Assembly (NCBI GenBank): GCA_028696435.1
Contig: JAQVHC010000045.1
Coordinates: forward strand, 1 to 9,649
DNA: 9,649 nucleotides
Reading direction: 5' to 3'
From: Actinomycetota bacterium
GTDB lineage: Bacteria > Actinomycetota > Humimicrobiia > Humimicrobiales > Humimicrobiaceae
The notes under the pieces were generated by a model that saw only the letters and a list, made by a program, of their open reading frames with translations, did not search any database and was not told where the DNA came from. This document shows, one piece after another, positions 6,371 to 9,649 of this stretch. Both the position numbers and the translations under genes were made by a program. Within the stretch, counting starts at the first letter, position 1. Every line of letters begins with the position of its first letter.

Positions 6371-6469
6371 TGCTTCAATATTATTTACATTATAACCTAT
6401 TCAGGTTAAAAATATCTATTAAATCAGCAATATTAAATCTAACCAGCACTTCCAATTAATATCGAAGCA
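6371..6469. repeat. 13-bp inverted repeat flanking the protease promoter
   Basis: TGCTTCAATATTA (6371-6383) and the reverse complement of TGCTTCGATATTA (6457-6469) match at 12 of 13 positions and face each other across 73 bp containing the predicted -10 box of the protease gene. A further CAATATTA copy occurs at 6428-6435. This could be a pair of regulator sites, or the ends of a small decayed element; the inner DNA has no coding capacity. Confidence 0.4.
6389..6408 (-). promoter_or_regulatory. Protease promoter -10 with overlapping operator-like palindrome
   Basis: TATAAT at 6394-6389 (minus strand) is a perfect -10 box about 140 bp upstream of the protease ATG, without a good -35. A palindrome with 6-bp arms and a 4-bp centre, TAACCT-ATTC-AGGTTA (6393-6408), overlaps its upstream edge, where a bound dimeric repressor or an activator would act. 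The pattern is seen directly; the factor is unknown. Confidence 0.42.
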
Positions 6470-6477
6470 TTGTTGTT

Positions 6478-6526
6478 CTTTTAATAATACTCTGTACCAT
6501 GCCCTGGTACCACGGGTTATTAAAAG
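6478..6526. promoter_or_regulatory. Nested perfect stem-loop in the divergent control region
   Basis: A perfect 10-bp outer inverted repeat, CTTTTAATAA (6478-6487) with TTATTAAAAG (6517-6526), encloses an inner 6-bp stem GTACCA/TGGTAC (6494-6510) with loop TGCCC. Neither strand has a U-run after it, so it is not a standard terminator. It lies upstream of both predicted promoters of the divergent genes, so it may be a DNA operator, an RNA element from an unseen transcript, or a tiny mobile-element remnant. It does not fit the M-box or other riboswitches I can recall. Confidence 0.5.
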
Positions 6527-6567
6527 GGGATGTTTTGCTCTGGTTAAAACAAATAAACCTTAAAATA

Positions 6568-6576
6568 TGATAAAAT
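6568..6576 (+). promoter_or_regulatory. Extended -10 promoter of the mgtC-type operon
   Basis: TGATAAAAT is an extended -10 (TG, one base, then TAAAAT, a 5-of-6 match), ending 32 bp before the ATG. The -35 region is poor, which extended -10 promoters tolerate. The predicted start near 6583 would give a leader of about 26 nt, too short for a riboswitch. Confidence 0.45.
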
Positions 6577-6608
6577 AGTTTTATAAAATATGTAGGATAA
6601 ATCAGGAA

Positions 6609-7313
6609 ATGGAATTAAGCCGACAATTTTTATTAGAAATAAAATTTGATTTTTCCACTTTTATACTTGACATACTAATTCCCTGTATTCTTGCATTAAT
6701 CTTTGGAGGCATAATAGGTTTTCAGAGAGAAAAAGCAGATAGGCCGGCAGGGCTCAGAACACATGCTCTTGTTTGTCTCGGCTCAACAGCTTTTACAATG
6801 ATTTCTTATATGGGATTTACGTCTGTGGGCAGCGGAGTTACAGACCCGGCAAGAATAGCAGCCGGCATTGTTACAGGGATTGGATTTATAGGAGCAGGAG
6901 CTATTTTCAAGCAGGGTCCTCTTATAAGAGGAGTAACCACAGCTGCCAGTATCTGGATTGTTTCTTCAATAGGAATGGCCCTTGGAACCAAGATGTATTA
7001 TCTTGCTCTTGTAGTAACCATATTGTGCTTTCTAACTCTGAGTATTTTAAAGTATGTAGAAGATAGAATTCTGAGATTGCCAAATTACACAATAAGAATA
7101 ACTACTTCTGAGAGCTTTAAAGATTTAGAAAAAATTACAGGTTTATTTGAAAAGTTGTCTGTAAATATAAAAGGTAAAAAATACAGGTTTGATAGTGAAA
7201 AAAATAAGAAAATCTTTAGTATTAATCTGTATAGCAAAGACCCTGATTTCTCTACAAAAATAATAAACGAATTAAGTAAGTTTAAAGAAATTGAAGAAAT
7301 TCGTATAAATTAA
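6609..7313 (+). CDS. MgtC/SapB-family membrane protein
   Basis: Integral membrane protein of 234 residues. The membrane half holds four to five hydrophobic segments between about 15 and 150 and the MgtC/SapB hallmarks: GGIIGFQREKADRPAGLRTH (33-52, conserved Arg and Glu), GFIGAGAIF (92-100) and GVTTAASIWIVSSIGMALG (108-126). The soluble carboxyl half (about 157-234) fits the ACT-like domain found in MgtC and several homologues. MgtC-type proteins help cells survive low magnesium and low pH and, in pathogens, act on the F-type ATP synthase and phosphate uptake; the biochemical role of environmental homologues is unclear. The Shine-Dalgarno is weak (AGGA directly before the ATG, another TAGGA 12 nt away). 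A Mut7-C gene follows after 3 bp, implying cotranscription and coupled translation. Confidence 0.92.
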   Translation: MELSRQFLLEIKFDFSTFILDILIPCILALIFGGIIGFQREKADRPAGLRTHALVCLGSTAFTMISYMGFTSVGSGVTDPARIAAGIVTGIGFIGAGAIFKQGPLIRGVTTAASIWIVSSIGMALGTKMYYLALVVTILCFLTLSILKYVEDRILRLPNYTIRITTSESFKDLEKITGLFEKLSVNIKGKKYRFDSEKNKKIFSINLYSKDPDFSTKIINELSKFKEIEEIRIN

Positions 7314-7316
7314 TTT

Positions 7317-7793
7317 ATGAAATTCATTGCTGACGTAATGGTAGGAAAACTGGCAAAATACCTCAGAATGGCTGGTTATGATGTCATTTATATGAATGAT
7401 GCCAGTGACGATGAAATAATAAAAATAGCCAGAAAAACTAATAGAGTTGTCCTCACCCGTGATTCTTTGATGCTTGAAAGAAAAGATTTTAAGAATGGCA
7501 ACATTAAATACTTGCATATTAAAGATGTGAAATTAAAAAACCAGCTTGAACAGGTTAAATCAGAACTTGGCTTATCATTAGAGCCCAACCTTATAAGATG
7601 TATTGAATGCAACAGGAAACTTGTAAAGGTAAAAAAAGAGGATATTAAAAACAAGGTGCCACCTTATGTATATAAAACGCAGGAAAATTTTCTTTATTGC
7701 AAAAAGTGCGATAAATACTACTGGAGAGGAACCCATTACGATAACATTAAAAACACTTTTCTCAGTATAAAAGACCGGGGTTCGCTACTCTGA
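7317..7793 (+). CDS. Mut7-C RNase-domain protein (PIN-like fold with zinc ribbon)
   Basis: A 158-residue predicted ribonuclease of the Mut7-C family. Residues 1-75 contain the PIN-like part: FIADVMVGKLAKYLRMAGYD (3-22) with Asp6, acidic DASDDE (28-33), and VVLTRDSLML (44-53) with Asp49, the likely metal-binding acids. Residues 90-145 form the zinc ribbon: CIEC (Cys95, Cys98) and CKKC (Cys128, Cys131), closing with the very characteristic YWRGTH (135-140). Function in bacteria is not well defined; nuclease activity is assumed from the fold and the conserved acids. The start overlaps no other gene and lies 3 bp after the mgtC-type stop codon, with no clear Shine-Dalgarno, so translation probably depends on coupling. 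Its last codons lie within a terminator-like hairpin. Confidence 0.92.
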   Translation: MKFIADVMVGKLAKYLRMAGYDVIYMNDASDDEIIKIARKTNRVVLTRDSLMLERKDFKNGNIKYLHIKDVKLKNQLEQVKSELGLSLEPNLIRCIECNRKLVKVKKEDIKNKVPPYVYKTQENFLYCKKCDKYYWRGTHYDNIKNTFLSIKDRGSLL

Positions 7794-7814
7794 TCATACA
7801 GAGTAGCAAACCCC
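7777..7814. terminator. Strong GC-containing hairpin overlapping the end of the Mut7-C gene
   Basis: Sixteen-base arms at 7777-7792 and 7799-7814 pair with a single C-A mismatch around a 6-nt loop, and the TGA stop codon (7791-7793) lies inside. The plus strand has no U-run after it. The minus strand continues GGTCTTTTA, a short U-containing tail, so it may end clpB transcripts arriving from the right. It may also shield the 3' end of the mgtC-Mut7-C mRNA. Confidence 0.6.
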
Positions 7815-7857
7815 ATTTGAAATATTTGCTGCTTTATTCTTTATACTCTAATATTCC

Positions 7858-7898
7858 TAGCTTCATAAATAAAACACGAAGCTAAGAGTTTTTATTTT
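7858..7898 (+). terminator. Terminator of the mgtC-Mut7-C operon
   Basis: TAGCTTC (7858-7864) pairs with GAAGCTA (7878-7884) as a 7-bp stem with a 13-nt loop, followed 4 nt later by TTTTTATTTT. This is the normal layout of an intrinsic terminator for plus-strand transcripts. It sits about 65 bp past the Mut7-C stop and just beyond the clpB stop codon, between the converging units. Confidence 0.55.
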
Positions 7899-7906
7899 CC
7901 AGCTTT

Positions 7907-9649
7907 TTATTTCTTAACCCTGAAATCCAGCATTCTTCCTTCCGGACCAGTTACGTCAATTATTATTGTATCTCCCTCTTTTATCTCACCATTCAATAGT
8001 TTCATTGCCAGTACATTCTGAACTTTATTCTGGATAACCCTCTTTAAAGGTCTTGCACCGTAAACCGGGTCAAATCCTTCTTTTGCCAGAAGTTCTTTAG
8101 CGTTATCAGTTATTTCAAGATTGAGCTTCTTATCTTTTAGAATTTTCTTCAGGTTTTCAATCTGAATATCAACAATTTTCTTTATCTCGCCAATACCCAG
8201 CCTGTTGAAAATGACTATGTCATCAACCCTATTTAGAAACTCCGGTTTGAAGCTTGCCTTCATTGCTTCAGTAACCCTCCTTCTCATCTCTTCCTCATCC
8301 TTATCAGTGAGCTCGGTTATCCACTGGCTGCCAATATTAGATGTCATGATAATAACAGTATTTTTAAAATCTACAGTCCTTCCTTGCCCATCTGTAAGTC
8401 TGCCATCATCCAGTATCTGAAGCAGTATATTAAAAACATCACTGTGTGCTTTCTCAATTTCATCCAGAAGTATCACGCTATAAGGTTTCCTTCTCACTGC
8501 TTCTGTAAGATATCCGCCTTCTTCATACCCAACATAACCTGGCGGTGCACCTATTAGCCTCGATACCGTGTGTTTTTCCATATACTCAGACATATCTATT
8601 CTTATCATTGCTCTTTCATCATCAAACAAAAACTCTGCCAGGGCTTTTGAAAGTTCAGTTTTACCCACACCGGTTGGCCCCAGGAAAATAAATGAACCAA
8701 TTGGACGATTCGGATCCTGCAGTCCGGCTCTTGCCCTCCTGATAGCATTGGAAACAACAGATATTGCTTCATCCTGGCCAATAACTCTTCTTTTCAACCT
8801 TTCTTCCATATTAATCAGTTTCTCAACTTCTGTTTCCATTAGTCTTGCAACCGGAATTCCGGTCCAGTTTGAAACTACCTCCGCAATATCTTCCTCATCT
8901 ACTTCTTCTTTTAACATTTTGCAGTCCTTCTGCAGCTCTTCAAGTTTCTTATTTTCCTCATCTAATTTTTTCTGAAGTTCCAGAAGTTTACCATATCTTA
9001 ATTCAGCTGCTTTCTGCAGATCCGCGTCTCTCTCTGCCTGCTCGGCCTCAATTTTTGTTCTTTCTATTTCCTCTTTTAAACTTCTTATATTCTTAATTAT
9101 TTCTTTTTCCTGCTGCCAGTGAGCCTTCATTGAATTGCTTTTTTCTTTTAGTTCAGCAAGTTCTTTATTTATTTTTTCCATCCTTGCAAGAGATGCTTTA
9201 TCTTTTTCTTTCTTTAACGCCTGAATTTCAATCTCAAGCTGTTTTATCTTCCTTTCTATTTCGTCAATTTCTACCGGCATGCTGTCTATCTCAATTCTCA
9301 GCTTTGAAGCTGCTTCATCAATAAGGTCAATAGCTTTATCCGGCAGGAATCTGTCAGATATATACCTATCTGAAAGAACTGCTGCTGCAACAAGAGCAGA
9401 GTCTTTTATTCTTACACCATGGTGCACTTCATATTTTTCTCTTAAACCCCGGAGTATGGATATAGTATCCTCAACAGATGGTTCATTTACCAGAACAGGT
9501 TGGAATCTTCTTTCAAGAGCTGCATCTTTTTCAATGTACTTTCTGTATTCATCAATTGTTGTTGCTCCTATTGCATGAAGCTCACCCCTTGCAAGCATTG
9601 GCTTTAGCATATTTGATGCATCGACAGCTCCTTCAGCTGCTCCTGCCCC
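7907..9649 (-). CDS. clpB: ATP-dependent disaggregase ClpB, C-terminal part (cut by window edge)
   Basis: Hexameric AAA+ chaperone that, with DnaK, threads aggregated proteins through its central pore. The frame stays open to the right edge, so the ATG at 9610 is internal: the 13 codons before it read [13 protein letters not shown], the standard ClpB sequence before the Met-Leu-Lys-Pro segment. Of the 580 residues present (numbered from the edge), NBD1 contributes ALERRF with its arginine fingers (about 44-49). A coiled-coil middle domain spans roughly 125-250, then [12 protein letters not shown]2 has Walker [11 protein letters not shown] (324-333), pore loop [11 protein letters not shown] (371-381), Walker [12 protein letters not shown] (392-402), the FLNR arginine finger (471-474) and sensor-2 GARPLKR (531-537). 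The long middle domain and the lack of a ClpP-binding loop distinguish it from ClpA and ClpC. The amino-terminal domain, first Walker A and promoter lie outside. Confidence 0.97.
   Translation of the reverse strand, partial: GAGAAEGAVDASNMLKPMLARGELHAIGATTIDEYRKYIEKDAALERRFQPVLVNEPSVEDTISILRGLREKYEVHHGVRIKDSALVAAAVLSDRYISDRFLPDKAIDLIDEAASKLRIEIDSMPVEIDEIERKIKQLEIEIQALKKEKDKASLARMEKINKELAELKEKSNSMKAHWQQEKEIIKNIRSLKEEIERTKIEAEQAERDADLQKAAELRYGKLLELQKKLDEENKKLEELQKDCKMLKEEVDEEDIAEVVSNWTGIPVARLMETEVEKLINMEERLKRRVIGQDEAISVVSNAIRRARAGLQDPNRPIGSFIFLGPTGVGKTELSKALAEFLFDDERAMIRIDMSEYMEKHTVSRLIGAPPGYVGYEEGGYLTEAVRRKPYSVILLDEIEKAHSDVFNILLQILDDGRLTDGQGRTVDFKNTVIIMTSNIGSQWITELTDKDEEEMRRRVTEAMKASFKPEFLNRVDDIVIFNRLGIGEIKKIVDIQIENLKKILKDKKLNLEITDNAKELLAKEGFDPVYGARPLKRVIQNKVQNVLAMKLLNGEIKEGDTIIIDVTGPEGRMLDFRVKK

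Noticed and set aside
6478..6608. Magnesium (M-box) riboswitch ahead of the mgtC-type gene
   Set aside because: The structure is short, lacks the conserved M-box sequence blocks, and lies upstream of the predicted transcription start.
8205..9578. Several plus-strand open frames opposite clpB
   Set aside because: Ser-, Leu- and Phe-rich shadows of the ClpB coding sequence, with no motifs or ribosome sites.
9571..9610. Treating the ATG at 9610 as the true start of ClpB
   Set aside because: The frame continues to the edge with conserved ClpB residues, and the amino-terminal domain and first Walker A would otherwise be missing.
1..9649. CRISPR array, insertion sequence or defence system
   Set aside because: No regularly spaced repeats, no transposase or integrase motifs, and every sizeable gene belongs to a housekeeping or stress family.

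Overview
The window is 9.6 kb of AT-rich bacterial chromosome (roughly one third G+C by eye). It holds eight protein-coding genes, two of them cut by the window edges, and a five-gene tRNA array. The envelope proteins (a lipoprotein PstS, a YtxH-type membrane protein, an M50 protease with CBS domains) and the Shine-Dalgarno sites suggest a low-GC, Gram-positive-like lineage. The Lys-Glu-Val-Asp-Phe tRNA order resembles the Lys-Glu-Asp-Phe cluster I recall from Actinobacteria, so a low-GC actinobacterial relative is one option and a Firmicutes-like group another. The sequence alone does not decide this.

Layout, left to right. Minus strand, 1-1508: the start of a phosphate ABC transporter operon, transcribed pstS then pstC. 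A 250-bp AT-rich spacer with a strong hairpin lies between the two genes, and a tandem repeat that could be a Pho-type regulator site lies upstream of pstS. Minus strand, 1676-2827: a family-1 glycerate kinase. Positions 2835-3184 are about 350 bp without a clear gene, holding only a short coding-like relic and an inverted repeat. Minus strand, 3185-3643: tRNA genes in transcription order Lys(TTT), Glu(TTC), Val(TAC), Asp(GTC), Phe(GAA). All encode CCA and are served by a near-consensus promoter at 3714-3742. Minus strand, 3772-6248: a YtxH-domain protein, then (further upstream in transcription) a HAD-IIB phosphatase and a CBS-domain site-2 protease, the last two apparently one operon.

Positions 6249-6608 are a 360-bp divergent control region, rich in inverted repeats, between the protease and a plus-strand pair: an MgtC/SapB-family membrane protein (6609-7313) and a Mut7-C-type predicted RNase (7317-7793), only 3 bp apart. 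Two hairpins separate this pair from clpB, which converges on it from the right edge (7907-9649, minus strand, amino end missing).

Most of the window is housekeeping and stress or nutrient physiology: phosphate uptake, a carbon-overflow kinase, tRNA supply, membrane proteolysis, ion or envelope homeostasis and protein disaggregation. I see no phage, transposon, CRISPR or defence island. The least explained parts are the structured divergent region upstream of mgtC and the tight pairing of an MgtC-family protein with a Mut7-C RNase.
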